DNA of 42,024 nt from Devosia geojensis (GTDB lineage: Bacteria > Pseudomonadota > Alphaproteobacteria > Rhizobiales > Devosiaceae). Location of the stretch: contig NZ_JZEX01000022.1 in NCBI RefSeq assembly GCF_000969415.1, forward strand, positions 1 through 42,024, in the 5' to 3' direction. Of this stretch, positions 15,599-23,507 are shown one piece after another (positions within the stretch are counted from its first letter, which is position 1; each line of letters opens with the position of its first letter). The notes beneath the pieces are model-generated. The model was not told the origin of the DNA, made no database searches, and saw only the letters and a program-made list of their open reading frames with translations. Both the position numbers and the translations under genes were made by a program.

Positions 15599-16285
15599 AT
15601 GAAGCTGCAGGCCGTATCCAACCGCAAGCTCTACATCCAGATCGCCGACCAGATCCGCGATCTCATCGTCTCGGGCGCGGCCGAACCCGGCCGTCAGCTC
15701 CCCTCCGAGCGCGAGCTTGCCCAGGACCTCGGCGTCAGCCGCCCGACGGTGCGCGAAGCGCTGATCGCACTCGAGGTCGCCGGCCTCATCGACATCCGCG
15801 TCGGCGTCGGCGCGTTCGTGCGCCGCAACGGCGGCGAGCCCCTGCCCGAGCAGAACCACTCGCCCCTTGAGGTGATGCAGGCGCGCATCGTCATCGAGCC
15901 GGAGGTCGCCGCGCTCGCGGCGCGCAACATCGGCGCCGAGGCCGTCGCGGCGCTGCATGCGACCCTGAAGCAGATGCGCGAGGAGACCGCCGCCGGGCGC
16001 TGGTCGGCCGCGAGCGACCAGGCGCTGCACCTGACCATCGCCGACGCCTGCGGCAACTCGGTGCTGCGCGAGCTGCTCAACGACCTCTGGACCTCGCGCG
16101 GCGAGGAGGTCGACCGGCGCTTCCATGCCCATCTCGCCAGCATCGACGACCTGCGCCGGCATATCCTCGTCGACCACGAGGCGATCGTCGCCGGCATCGA
16201 GCGCTCCAATCCCGACGCGGCGCGCAAGGCCATGGCCGACCACCTGCGCTATGTGGAAACGGCGATGCTGTCGGTGTGGGACTGA
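15599..16285 (+). CDS. GntR-family regulator (FadR/FCD type) of the fucoside locus
   Basis: A 228-residue regulator with an N-terminal winged HTH (LYIQIADQIRDLIVSG, GRQLPSERELAQDLGVSRPT then VREALIALEVAGLID, residues about 10-67) and an all-helical FCD ligand domain. In the latter, Asp and His residues (DQALHLTIADACGN, HILVDHEAIV, ADHLRYVE) form the usual metal and ligand site. It is divergent from the fucosidase-led operon across 350 bases, so it most likely controls that operon in response to an L-fucose pathway intermediate such as L-fuconate. That ligand is inferred from context. Confidence 0.88.
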   Translation: MKLQAVSNRKLYIQIADQIRDLIVSGAAEPGRQLPSERELAQDLGVSRPTVREALIALEVAGLIDIRVGVGAFVRRNGGEPLPEQNHSPLEVMQARIVIEPEVAALAARNIGAEAVAALHATLKQMREETAAGRWSAASDQALHLTIADACGNSVLRELLNDLWTSRGEEVDRRFHAHLASIDDLRRHILVDHEAIVAGIERSNPDAARKAMADHLRYVETAMLSVWD

Positions 16286-16317
16286 GGGTTCAGGCCACCT
16301 AATCCTGCCCAACCGCA

Positions 16318-16401
16318 GGGTCATTCCCGCGAAAGCGGGAACCTCTGTTTTCCTCCTGCTGCAACCACAAACGGAGGTCCCCGCTTTCGCGGTGATGACC
16401 C
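16318..16401. repeat. Two-hairpin intergenic repeat, copy 3
   Basis: Same design as the 6889 and 8100 copies: GGGTCAT start, TTCCCGC-GAAA-GCGGGAA hairpin, variable centre, CCGC-TTTC-GCGG hairpin and ATGACCC end. The right stem has one mismatch (GCGGTGAT instead of GCGGGGAT). It follows the GntR gene and may end its transcription. Confidence 0.8.
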
Positions 16402-16441
16402 GGTGCATGGGTGCGTGTGTGCAAACAAGCATCGATAACAC

Positions 16442-16465
16442 ATAAAGAAATCTTTATATCTTTAT
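16442..16465. promoter_or_regulatory. Palindromic operator at the metE promoter
   Basis: ATAAAGA-AA-TCTTTAT (16442-16457) is a perfect 7-bp dyad, followed by a further direct copy of TCTTTAT (16459-16465). TTGACT at 16465-16470 could be the -35 element, so a bound protein would block RNA polymerase. The place and AT-rich dyad suit a methionine-cycle regulator such as the ArsR-type SahR; that identity is inference. Confidence 0.5.
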
Positions 16466-16494
16466 TGACTCAGCCCCGCCGCGGGTGCATCCTG

Positions 16495-16700
16495 CGATGG
16501 TCCACGGTCCCCGCGAGGGGATAACCGGGAATCCGGTGCGCGCGGCAGACCCGCGCAAGTCCGGAGCTGCCCCCGCAACTGTAGGCGGTGACGGCGCCCA
16601 ATCGAGCCACTGGCGAAAGCTGGGAAGGCGGGCGGCCGGACGATCCGCGAGCCAGGAGACCTACCGCGGACGCGAACGTCGTTTCATGCCGGGCGGGGGA
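16495..16700 (+). promoter_or_regulatory. Cobalamin (B12) riboswitch upstream of metE
   Basis: The adenosylcobalamin aptamer is recognised by ordered conserved pieces: GGTCCCCGCGAGGGGATAA (from 16506), GGGAATCCGGTG, the GCAAGTCCGGAGCTGCCCC segment, CGCAACTGTA, GCCACTGG with GAAAGCTGGGAAGG, and the B12 box GAGCCAGGAGACCTACC (16649-16665). It controls the B12-independent methionine synthase, so the enzyme is made only when cobalamin is scarce. The outer limits are approximate. A terminator with a T-run is not evident, so control may be on translation. Confidence 0.95.
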
Positions 16701-16722
16701 ATCGGCAAAAGGACCTTTGACC

Positions 16723-16794
16723 ATGACCGACCGTCATTTCTCCCTGTTGCCGACCCCGACGCCCGCAGCGCGCCGAATGCGTCGCTCCCGCTGA
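16723..16794 (+). CDS. Possible 23-residue leader peptide between riboswitch and metE
   Basis: A short ORF starting ATG with a good ribosome-binding site AAAAGGA (16707-16713) nine bases upstream. The peptide is MTDRHFSLLPTPTPAARRM followed by RRSR. It lies after the B12 aptamer and ends 103 bases before metE. It has a Pro-rich middle and an Arg-rich end, both of which can slow ribosomes. No methionine run is present. It may be a regulatory leader peptide or a chance ORF in the expression platform. Confidence 0.35.
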   Translation: MTDRHFSLLPTPTPAARRMRRSR

Positions 16795-16897
16795 CGCGCG
16801 GATCCGCTCCGCACCCTCATCCTTTCATCGTTTTCGCAACGCCCGGCCGTCGTCGCTCATGCGTGGCGCCGGGACGCATCGTCATACCGGTATCATC

Positions 16898-19174
16898 ATG
16901 ACCAGATCGGCCAATCTCGGCTTCCCGCGCATCGGCGCCCATCGTGAACTGAAGAAGGCTCTCGAGAGCTACTGGAAGGGCGAGACCGACGCCGCCGTCC
17001 TTCTCGAAACCGGCCGCGAGCTGCGCGCCCGCCATTGGCGCCAGCAGCGCGAGGCGGGCATCGAGATCGTCCCCTCCAACGACTTTTCCTTTTATGACCA
17101 CATGCTCGACATGACGGTGGCGCTCGGCGCCGTGCCCGAGCGCTTCGCGCGCACCGCCGATCCGCTCGAGCGCTACTTCGCCTGCGCCCGCGGCACCAGC
17201 GAGGCGCCGGCGATGGAAATGACCAAGTGGTTCGACACCAACTACCACTACATCGTCCCGGAACTGCACGAAGGGCAGCGCTTCGCGCTCTCGGCCAGCA
17301 AGGCGCTCGACGAATTCCGCGAGGCGCGCGAGCTGGGGATCGAGACACGGCCGGTGATCGTCGGGCCGGTGACGTGGCTTTCCCTCGCCAAGGGAGAGGC
17401 CGGATTCGATCCGCTCACGCTCCTCGATGCGGTGCTGCCGGCCTATGCCGACCTCCTCTCCGCCTTGAAGGCCGAGGGCGCCGAGTGGGTGCAGGTGGAC
17501 GAGCCGGTGCTGGTGCTGGACCTGAGCGAGGCGCAGAAGGCCGCCTTCGCCAGGGCCTATGCGGCGCTAGCGCCGGTCGCTCCGAATATCCTCGTCGCCA
17601 CCTATTTCGGCGCCTTGCTCGACAATCTCGAGCTGGCCGCGAGCCTGCCGGTCGCGGGTCTTCATATCGATCTGGTGCGCGCGCCGGAACAGCTCGTGCC
17701 GGTGCTCGATGCGCTCGGGCCGCAGATGGTGCTTTCCGTGGGCGTCGTCGACGGGCGCAACATCTGGCGCACCGACCTCGATGCGGCGTTCGCGCTGGTC
17801 GGGAAGGCCTGGGACCGCATTGGGCCTGGCCGGCTGGAGATCGCCCCCTCCTCCTCGCTCCTCCACACGCCCGTCGATCTCGACGAGGAAACGGGGCTCG
17901 ATGCCGAGCTCAAGTCCTGGCTCGCCTTTTCCCGCCAGAAACTCGACGAGGTGGCGGCCTTGGCGAGCGCGATCAAGAGGGGCAGGGGCGCGGCCAAGGC
18001 CGCGTTCGAGGCAAGCGCGGCAGCGCTTGCGGCGCACAAGGCCTCGCCGCGCATCCACAGGCGCGAGGTCGAGGCGCGGACTGCCGAACCCGTGGAGCTG
18101 GCGCGCTCAAGCCCGTTCCCCGAACGGCGGAAGGTCCAGCGCGCGCGCCTGCGCCTGCCGGCCTTCCCGACCACCACCATCGGCTCTTTCCCGCAGACCA
18201 GGGCCGTGCGCGAGAAGCGCGCGGCGCTCCGCAAGGGCATCATCGACACTGCCGCCTATGAGCGCTTCCTCGAGGAGGAAACCGCGGCTGCCGTGCGCCT
18301 GCAGGAGCGGCTCGGGCTCGACGTGCTGGTGCACGGCGAATTCGAGCGCAACGACATGGTCGAATATTTCGGCGAGCAGCTCGACGGCTTCGCCTTCACC
18401 CGCAACGGCTGGGTGCAGAGCTATGGCTCGCGCTGCGTGAAGCCCCCGATCATCTATGGGGATGTATCCCGTCCGGCGCCGATGACGGTGCGCTGGTCCG
18501 CCTACGCCGCCTCGCTGACGGACAGGCCCATGAAGGGCATGCTGACCGGCCCGGTCACCATCCTGCAATGGTCGTTCGTGCGCGTCGACCAGCCGCGGTC
18601 AGAGACGTGCCGGCAGATTGCGCTGGCCATCCGCGACGAAGTGCTGGATCTGGAAGCGGCCGGTATCGGCATCGTCCAGATCGACGAGCCGGCGCTGCGC
18701 GAGGGCCTGCCGCTGCGGCGGGGCGACTGGGAGGCGTATCTCTCCTGGGCCGTCGACTGCTTCCGCCTCACCGCCTCGGGCGTTGCCGACGGGACGCAGA
18801 TCCACACCCACATGTGCTATGCGCAGTTCGAGGACATCATGCAGGCCATCGTCCGCATGGATGCGGACGTGATCTCCATCGAGACCTCGCGCTCGCACAT
18901 GCACCTGCTCGAGGCATTCCGCGATTTCCGCTATCCCAACGAGATCGGCCCCGGCATCTGGGACATCCACTCGCCCCGCGTGCCCGGCCGGATCGAGATG
19001 GAAGCGCTCTTGAGGAAGGCCGCGGCCGCGATCCCGCCCGACCAGCTCTGGGTCAACCCGGACTGCGGCCTCAAGACCCGCGGCTGGCCGGAGGTCGAGG
19101 CGTGCCTTGCCAACCTCGTCGAAACCGCAAGGCGGATGCGCGAGATGGTGGAGACGCCCGTACCGGCGCAGTGA
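16898..19174 (+). CDS. metE: Cobalamin-independent methionine synthase
   Basis: A 758-residue enzyme that moves a methyl group from 5-methyltetrahydropteroyltriglutamate to homocysteine. The N-terminal barrel starts ANLGFPRIGAHRELKKALE, and the C-terminal barrel starts after FPTTTIGSFPQT. The zinc ligands are all present at positions offset by three from E. coli: His638 and Cys640 (HTHMCY), Glu662 (SIETSRS) and Cys723 (NPDCGLKTRGW). The ATG at 16898 gives the normal N-terminus. Expression is governed by the B12 riboswitch and a palindromic operator in the 612-base upstream gap. The cell therefore probably also has the B12-dependent MetH. Confidence 0.97.
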   Translation: MTRSANLGFPRIGAHRELKKALESYWKGETDAAVLLETGRELRARHWRQQREAGIEIVPSNDFSFYDHMLDMTVALGAVPERFARTADPLERYFACARGTSEAPAMEMTKWFDTNYHYIVPELHEGQRFALSASKALDEFREARELGIETRPVIVGPVTWLSLAKGEAGFDPLTLLDAVLPAYADLLSALKAEGAEWVQVDEPVLVLDLSEAQKAAFARAYAALAPVAPNILVATYFGALLDNLELAASLPVAGLHIDLVRAPEQLVPVLDALGPQMVLSVGVVDGRNIWRTDLDAAFALVGKAWDRIGPGRLEIAPSSSLLHTPVDLDEETGLDAELKSWLAFSRQKLDEVAALASAIKRGRGAAKAAFEASAAALAAHKASPRIHRREVEARTAEPVELARSSPFPERRKVQRARLRLPAFPTTTIGSFPQTRAVREKRAALRKGIIDTAAYERFLEEETAAAVRLQERLGLDVLVHGEFERNDMVEYFGEQLDGFAFTRNGWVQSYGSRCVKPPIIYGDVSRPAPMTVRWSAYAASLTDRPMKGMLTGPVTILQWSFVRVDQPRSETCRQIALAIRDEVLDLEAAGIGIVQIDEPALREGLPLRRGDWEAYLSWAVDCFRLTASGVADGTQIHTHMCYAQFEDIMQAIVRMDADVISIETSRSHMHLLEAFRDFRYPNEIGPGIWDIHSPRVPGRIEMEALLRKAAAAIPPDQLWVNPDCGLKTRGWPEVEACLANLVETARRMREMVETPVPAQ

Positions 19175-19218
19175 CGCGAAAGGCGGCGGGGCGCGCCCGC
19201 TCCCCCTCGGTCAGGTGA

Positions 19219-19926
19219 TCAGAACGCCACGGCGCGCTGGCGGGCGTTGAAGATGTGGCGCTCGATGGCGCTCTCGGCGCGCGCCCTGTCGCGCGCCATG
19301 ATGCCGTCGATGATCTCCAGGTGATCGTCGAGCGCAGGGGCGAGCACCGCCGGGTTGAGGCGGATGCGATCGAGATGGATCATGCGCACGCGCAGCGAAT
19401 TGATCGAATAGGCCTGGATCAGCGTCTCGTTGCCCGTCGCCGCGATCAGGAAATCGTGGAACGCCGAATCGATGTGCTGCGCTTCGTCGAGCAGCTCGCG
19501 GGTGATGCCGGCGCCAGCGCGTTCCAGGATGCTGGTGTGCAGGCGCCGCTGGGCGGAAAGGTCCTCGTCGCTGAGGTGCTCGACCGCGTAGATCGTCGCC
19601 TCGCGCTCGTAGGCGATGCGCAGCTGGTAGGATTCGCGGATCATCCGCAGGTCGACCGTGGTGATCTGGATGCCGCGCTGCGGCATCACCGCGAGCAGGC
19701 CTTCCGCCTCCCAGCGGGCCAGGAGCTCGCGCAGCGCCCCCAGCGAGATGCCGAGCTTGCCCATGAGCTCGCGCTGCGAAAGGTTCTGGCCGGGGCGGAT
19801 GTCGCCGGTGAGCAGCAGCTCCTGGAAGCGGCGATAGGCGATCTGCCGGTTGAGGGCGCTTTCGTTCGCCGCTTCCGGCCTGGCTCCGGAAGCGGGTGTG
19901 CCCGAACGGTTGTTGCCCGTCATCAT
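19219..19926 (-). CDS. GntR-family regulator (FCD type)
   Basis: A 235-residue regulator. The N-terminal winged HTH (IAYRRFQELLLTGDIRPGQN, SQRELMGKLGISLGALRELL, then MPQRGIQITTV) is followed by a helical FCD domain (HIDSAFHDFLIAATGN, DDHLEIIDGIMARD, AIERHIFNARQR). The ATG at 19926 is preferred because GGAG sits 8 bases upstream; the in-frame ATG at 19944 lacks a site. The aldolase gene lies 34 bases upstream on the same strand, so the two are probably one transcript. It likely controls the divergent ABC operon, with an acidic sugar as a plausible ligand. Confidence 0.85.
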   Translation of the reverse strand: MMTGNNRSGTPASGARPEAANESALNRQIAYRRFQELLLTGDIRPGQNLSQRELMGKLGISLGALRELLARWEAEGLLAVMPQRGIQITTVDLRMIRESYQLRIAYEREATIYAVEHLSDEDLSAQRRLHTSILERAGAGITRELLDEAQHIDSAFHDFLIAATGNETLIQAYSINSLRVRMIHLDRIRLNPAVLAPALDDHLEIIDGIMARDRARAESAIERHIFNARQRAVAF

Positions 19927-19960
19927 GGCAGGTTCTCCGATCATTGATCTTGCCGGTCAA

Positions 19961-20923
19961 TCAATCAGACTGCGCGGCAAAATCAAACCGGGTTGCTTCG
20001 AATGCCGATATCAGGCGCGCCTCGGCAGCCGGATCGATGGGCAGAAGCGGCGGCATCGGCCGGCGCCAGGCCGGGTCATCGGCCATGCGGGCCTTGAGGG
20101 CCTTCAGCGCCACGACGCCGCCGCAGGCCTCGACCGCCTCGATGCGCCGGGCCGCCCGGTCGACGGCCGCAGCCTCGTTGAGCGCGGTCTGCGATCCTGC
20201 ACGGCCGACCAGTTCGCGCGCGACGATATTGGGCATGCCGCCGATCATGCCCGCCCCGCCGACCCCCAGCAGCGGCGGCAGCACGCGATCGTCGCCCGTA
20301 AACACCCGCAGCGACGGGAAGCGCCCGGCAAGGGCGACGGTGTCCGGCTCGACGCCGGTCGAATCCTTGATGCCGATGATCCGCTCGCCATGCCGCGCGA
20401 GCAGCGCCTCGATGAGGCCCGTGGTGAATGGCGCCCGGCTCATCTGGGGAATGTGGTAGAGCACGATGTCGATGGGGAACGTCCCGCCGAGCCGCGCTGC
20501 GCAGCCGGCGAAATAGGTGGCGATCCCCTCGCCGCTCGCCCCGTAATAGTAGGGGGGCACGATGAGCGCGGCCCGGCATCCCAGTCGCGCCGCCGCCGAA
20601 ACGGTCGCCGCCGTGTCGTCGAGCGCCGCGCTCATGGCGGCGGGAATCACGCGCTCCATGTCGAAGCCGCCGTGCCGCAGGGCCGTCAGCGCCTCGATCT
20701 TCTCGATGGCCGAAAAGGATGGGCCTTCGCCCGTCGACCCGAACGGCGACACGTAGCTGCACCCCTGCGCCAGCAGCCAGTCGAGATGGGCGCGCCACCG
20801 GGCGATGTCGATCCGGTAGTCGTCGGTCACAGGCGTGAGCGCTGCGGCGACGATCCCCCCAACCTGTTGCCGGGCGGCCTCGAGAGGCCGGATTTTCGTG
20901 TCGGATGAGAGCGGCTGGTTCAC
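19961..20923 (-). CDS. DapA/NanA-family aldolase (dihydrodipicolinate synthase-like)
   Basis: A 320-residue TIM-barrel class I aldolase that forms a Schiff base with a 2-keto acid. Visible are the substrate loop GSTGEG (62-67), Tyr156 in VLYHIPQ and the Schiff-base Lys186 in IIGIKDSTG. The family includes DapA, N-acetylneuraminate lyase and 2-keto-3-deoxy-sugar-acid aldolases. The sugar ABC and sialidase-like genes next to it argue against lysine synthesis and for a sugar-acid cleavage role. The start is a GTG at 20923, giving MNQPLSSDTKI; no ribosome-binding site is seen, and a longer ATG at 21049 would span the promoter. The exact substrate is unknown. Confidence 0.8.
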   Translation of the reverse strand: MNQPLSSDTKIRPLEAARQQVGGIVAAALTPVTDDYRIDIARWRAHLDWLLAQGCSYVSPFGSTGEGPSFSAIEKIEALTALRHGGFDMERVIPAAMSAALDDTAATVSAAARLGCRAALIVPPYYYGASGEGIATYFAGCAARLGGTFPIDIVLYHIPQMSRAPFTTGLIEALLARHGERIIGIKDSTGVEPDTVALAGRFPSLRVFTGDDRVLPPLLGVGGAGMIGGMPNIVARELVGRAGSQTALNEAAAVDRAARRIEAVEACGGVVALKALKARMADDPAWRRPMPPLLPIDPAAEARLISAFEATRFDFAAQSD

Positions 20924-21050
20924 TGATACAATCACTAATTGAAAGCTTGAGACGATCAAGTATTTACACACGGTCCAATTTGTTGCAAGGTCCTTCTGCA
21001 TGCCGCTGGCCAAGGCTCGCGGCAACGGGATTTGCAGGGGAGGGGACACG
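20924..21050. promoter_or_regulatory. Divergent promoter with two small dyads, aldolase versus ABC operon
   Basis: This 127-base AT-rich gap holds TGAT-ACA-ATCA (20924-20934), directly before the aldolase GTG, and CTTGA-GACGA-TCAAG (20946-20960). Either could be the site for the local GntR protein. A run GGGGAGGGG at 21037-21045 is the ribosome-binding site for the ABC ATPase gene. Confidence 0.4.
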
Positions 21051-22151
21051 TTGGCGGAACTCGAACTGTCGGGTGTTTCGAAGGTCTACGGTGCGTTCAA
21101 CGCCCTGCGCGATGTGTCGCTGCAGATCGCGGACGGCGAATTCGCCGTGTTCGTCGGGCCGTCCGGCTGCGGCAAGTCGACCCTGCTGCGCCTCATCGCC
21201 GGGCTCGATCCGGTCAGCGGCGGGCGCATCGCCATCGGCGGCAACGACATGACCGCCCGCCAGGCCGGCCAGCGGCCCGTCGCCATGGTGTTCCAGAACT
21301 ACGCGCTCTATCCGCACATGAGCGTCTTCGAGAACATCGCCTTCCCGCTGCAGATGGAGCGGCGCACGAAGGACGACATCAAGCGCGAGGTCTCGCGCGC
21401 CGCTGAGATCGTGCAGCTGTCCACCCGCCTGCAGGACAGGCCCGCCAAGCTGTCGGGCGGCCAGCGCCAGCGTGTCGCCATCGCGCGGGCGATCGTGCGC
21501 AAGCCCGGCATCTTCCTGATGGACGAGCCGCTCTCCAACCTCGACGCGGCCCTGCGCATGGAGATGCGTGCCGAGCTCACCCAGCTGCATCGCCGGCTCG
21601 GCTCCACCATGGTCTATGTGACGCACGACCAGCTCGAGGCCATGACCATGGCCGATCGCATCGTGGTGCTGAACGGCGGGCGCGTGGAACAGGTCGGCGC
21701 GCCCATGGAGCTTTACCACAACCCGGCAAACCTCTTCGTCGCCGGCTTCATCGGCAGCCCGCCGATGAACTTCGCCGCTGCCCGTGTCGATGCCGTCGAG
21801 GGCCATGCCGCGCGCCTCACCGTCGAGGGGCTGGGCAGCTTCGCGGTGTCCTACGACGGCAAGGAGGTGTCGGCGGGCGATGCGGTCACCATCGGCATCC
21901 GGCCCGAGGCCATGCTGCCGGGCGCCGGTGAGGCCGGGCACCTCTCGTTCCGCATGACCCCGGAGACGGTCGAACGGCTGGGCCTCCACACCATCGTCCA
22001 TGCGCCCGTTGGCGCCAAGACCTTCACGGCGCTGTTCAACGGCGACCCGCGCATGGCGCGCGGCTCCGCCTTGGACGTCAGCGTGCCGCTGGCGCAGCTC
22101 CACCTCTTCGATCGCAACGGGGCGGGACGCAGCATCCGCGACATCCAATAG
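21051..22151 (+). CDS. Sugar ABC transporter ATPase, UgpC/MalK type (second locus)
   Basis: A 366-residue CUT1 ATPase starting MAELELSGVSKVYGAFNALR from a TTG at 21051, chosen because a strong purine-rich ribosome-binding site ends 6 bases upstream; the in-frame ATG at 21000 would add an unrelated tail. Walker A GPSGCGKST, Q-loop FQNYALYPHMSV, signature LSGGQRQRVAIARA, Walker B FLMDEPLSNLDAAL and switch His in YVTHDQLEAM are present, followed by a TOBE region. It heads the plus-strand operon and powers the permeases encoded after it. Confidence 0.9.
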   Translation: MAELELSGVSKVYGAFNALRDVSLQIADGEFAVFVGPSGCGKSTLLRLIAGLDPVSGGRIAIGGNDMTARQAGQRPVAMVFQNYALYPHMSVFENIAFPLQMERRTKDDIKREVSRAAEIVQLSTRLQDRPAKLSGGQRQRVAIARAIVRKPGIFLMDEPLSNLDAALRMEMRAELTQLHRRLGSTMVYVTHDQLEAMTMADRIVVLNGGRVEQVGAPMELYHNPANLFVAGFIGSPPMNFAAARVDAVEGHAARLTVEGLGSFAVSYDGKEVSAGDAVTIGIRPEAMLPGAGEAGHLSFRMTPETVERLGLHTIVHAPVGAKTFTALFNGDPRMARGSALDVSVPLAQLHLFDRNGAGRSIRDIQ

Positions 22152-22204
22152 TCATTTCGCGCGCCCGGCCGAGGAGAGCCGGCGCGCCACAAGGGAGAGA
22201 GCAC

Positions 22205-23497
22205 ATGTCCACATCCATCAAACACCGCGGCCTCAACCGGCGCGAGCTTCTGCGCGGGGTCGCCGGCAGCGCCCTGGCGCTCGGCCTCACAGGCGTTGCC
22301 GGCCGCGCCTTCGCCCAGGACCAGCAGCTGGTCTTCTGGTCTCAGTTCGCCGGCAGCAAGCGCGCGGCGGGCGAGGCGCTGGAGGCCGCGTTCAAGGCCG
22401 CCCACCCGGAGCGCAACCTCGTCAGCACCCTCTACGCCGAGCCGCCGCAGCTCAACGAGAAGATCCTCACCTCGATCAACGGCAACACCGCGCCCGATCT
22501 TTTCGTCCAGCACTGGGACTACAACCTCACCTACGCGGCCGGCGACCGCATGCTCGATCTCGGCGAGGCGCTCGATGTCGACATGACGGCGCTCGACCCC
22601 TCGCTTCTGGCCTACGGCCACATCAACGGCGCCCAGTATTCGGTTCCGATGTACGGCACCTCGCGCGGCATCGGCTTCAATCGGGCGCTGGTGACGCAGG
22701 CGGGGCTCGATCCCGATGCGCCGCCCACGACCTGGGCGGAACTGCGCGAGTGGGCCGTCGCCCTTACCAGGCGCGCCGAATCGGGCCTCCTGGAGGTTGC
22801 CGGCTTCAGCATGTTCCACAATGACCTGGAAGCCTGGGAGACCTTCACCATCTTCCTGCAGGGCGCGGGCGGCTCGCTCCTCAGCGACGACCTGTCGACG
22901 CCCACCTTCGCCGGTCCCGAGGGGGTCAAGGCGCTGACCTTCCTCTATGACCTGCTGTATGCCGACAAGGTCACCGACCTCGGCTTCGGGCTCGGGCCGG
23001 GCGGGCTCGCCAGCCCCTTCAACACCGGCCGCGCGGCCATGATCATCGCCGGCAACTATTCGACCAACAATGCGCTGCGGGCCGGCATCGAGTTCGACGT
23101 GGCTCCGATTCCGATGGAGGGCGGCGGCTTCACCTCCATCGTCGATCCCTTCTGCTACGCGGTCCCGCGCGATGCGCGCAACACCGAGGGCGCGGTGGCG
23201 TTCATCGAGTTCGCGCTTTCGCCCGAGCAGCAGGTGGCGTTCGCCGTCGAGAGCAAGAACGTGCCCGTCCTCAAGTCCGCCCAGCAGGACCCGGCGGTGC
23301 AGGCGGACCCGTACCTTTCCAAGTTCGTGCACACGGCGAGCTTCGCGCCGGCCAAGGCTCCGGCCATCCCCGCCTTCTCCCGCCTCGTGACCATCATCGC
23401 CCGGGCCGTGCAGGAGGCCATGTTCAACCGCACGAGCGTCGAGAACGCGCTGACCTCCGCGGCCGCCGAGGTGCAGACCATTCTCGACCGGGGCTGA
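22205..23497 (+). CDS. Sugar-binding protein with Tat-like signal (second ABC locus)
   Basis: A 430-residue family-1 solute-binding protein. The N-terminus has twin arginines (LNRRELLRGV) before a hydrophobic stretch and a cleavage site after GRAFA, giving mature QDQQLVFWSQFAGS; this looks like a Tat signal, so the protein may fold before export. The mature part has the usual two-lobed features (LYAEPPQLNEKILTSIN, APDLFVQHWDYN, MYGTSRGIGFNR). The ligand is unknown; the linked aldolase and sialidase-like protein suggest an acidic sugar or a derivative. Confidence 0.88.
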   Translation: MSTSIKHRGLNRRELLRGVAGSALALGLTGVAGRAFAQDQQLVFWSQFAGSKRAAGEALEAAFKAAHPERNLVSTLYAEPPQLNEKILTSINGNTAPDLFVQHWDYNLTYAAGDRMLDLGEALDVDMTALDPSLLAYGHINGAQYSVPMYGTSRGIGFNRALVTQAGLDPDAPPTTWAELREWAVALTRRAESGLLEVAGFSMFHNDLEAWETFTIFLQGAGGSLLSDDLSTPTFAGPEGVKALTFLYDLLYADKVTDLGFGLGPGGLASPFNTGRAAMIIAGNYSTNNALRAGIEFDVAPIPMEGGGFTSIVDPFCYAVPRDARNTEGAVAFIEFALSPEQQVAFAVESKNVPVLKSAQQDPAVQADPYLSKFVHTASFAPAKAPAIPAFSRLVTIIARAVQEAMFNRTSVENALTSAAAEVQTILDRG

Positions 23498-23507
23498 GGC
23501 GCGAGCG

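Noticed and set aside
19961..20923. Aldolase as the lysine-pathway dapA
   Set aside because: The active-site Lys and Tyr fit the whole superfamily, and the setting with a GntR regulator, sugar importer and sialidase-like protein points to catabolism. DapA cannot be fully excluded from sequence alone.
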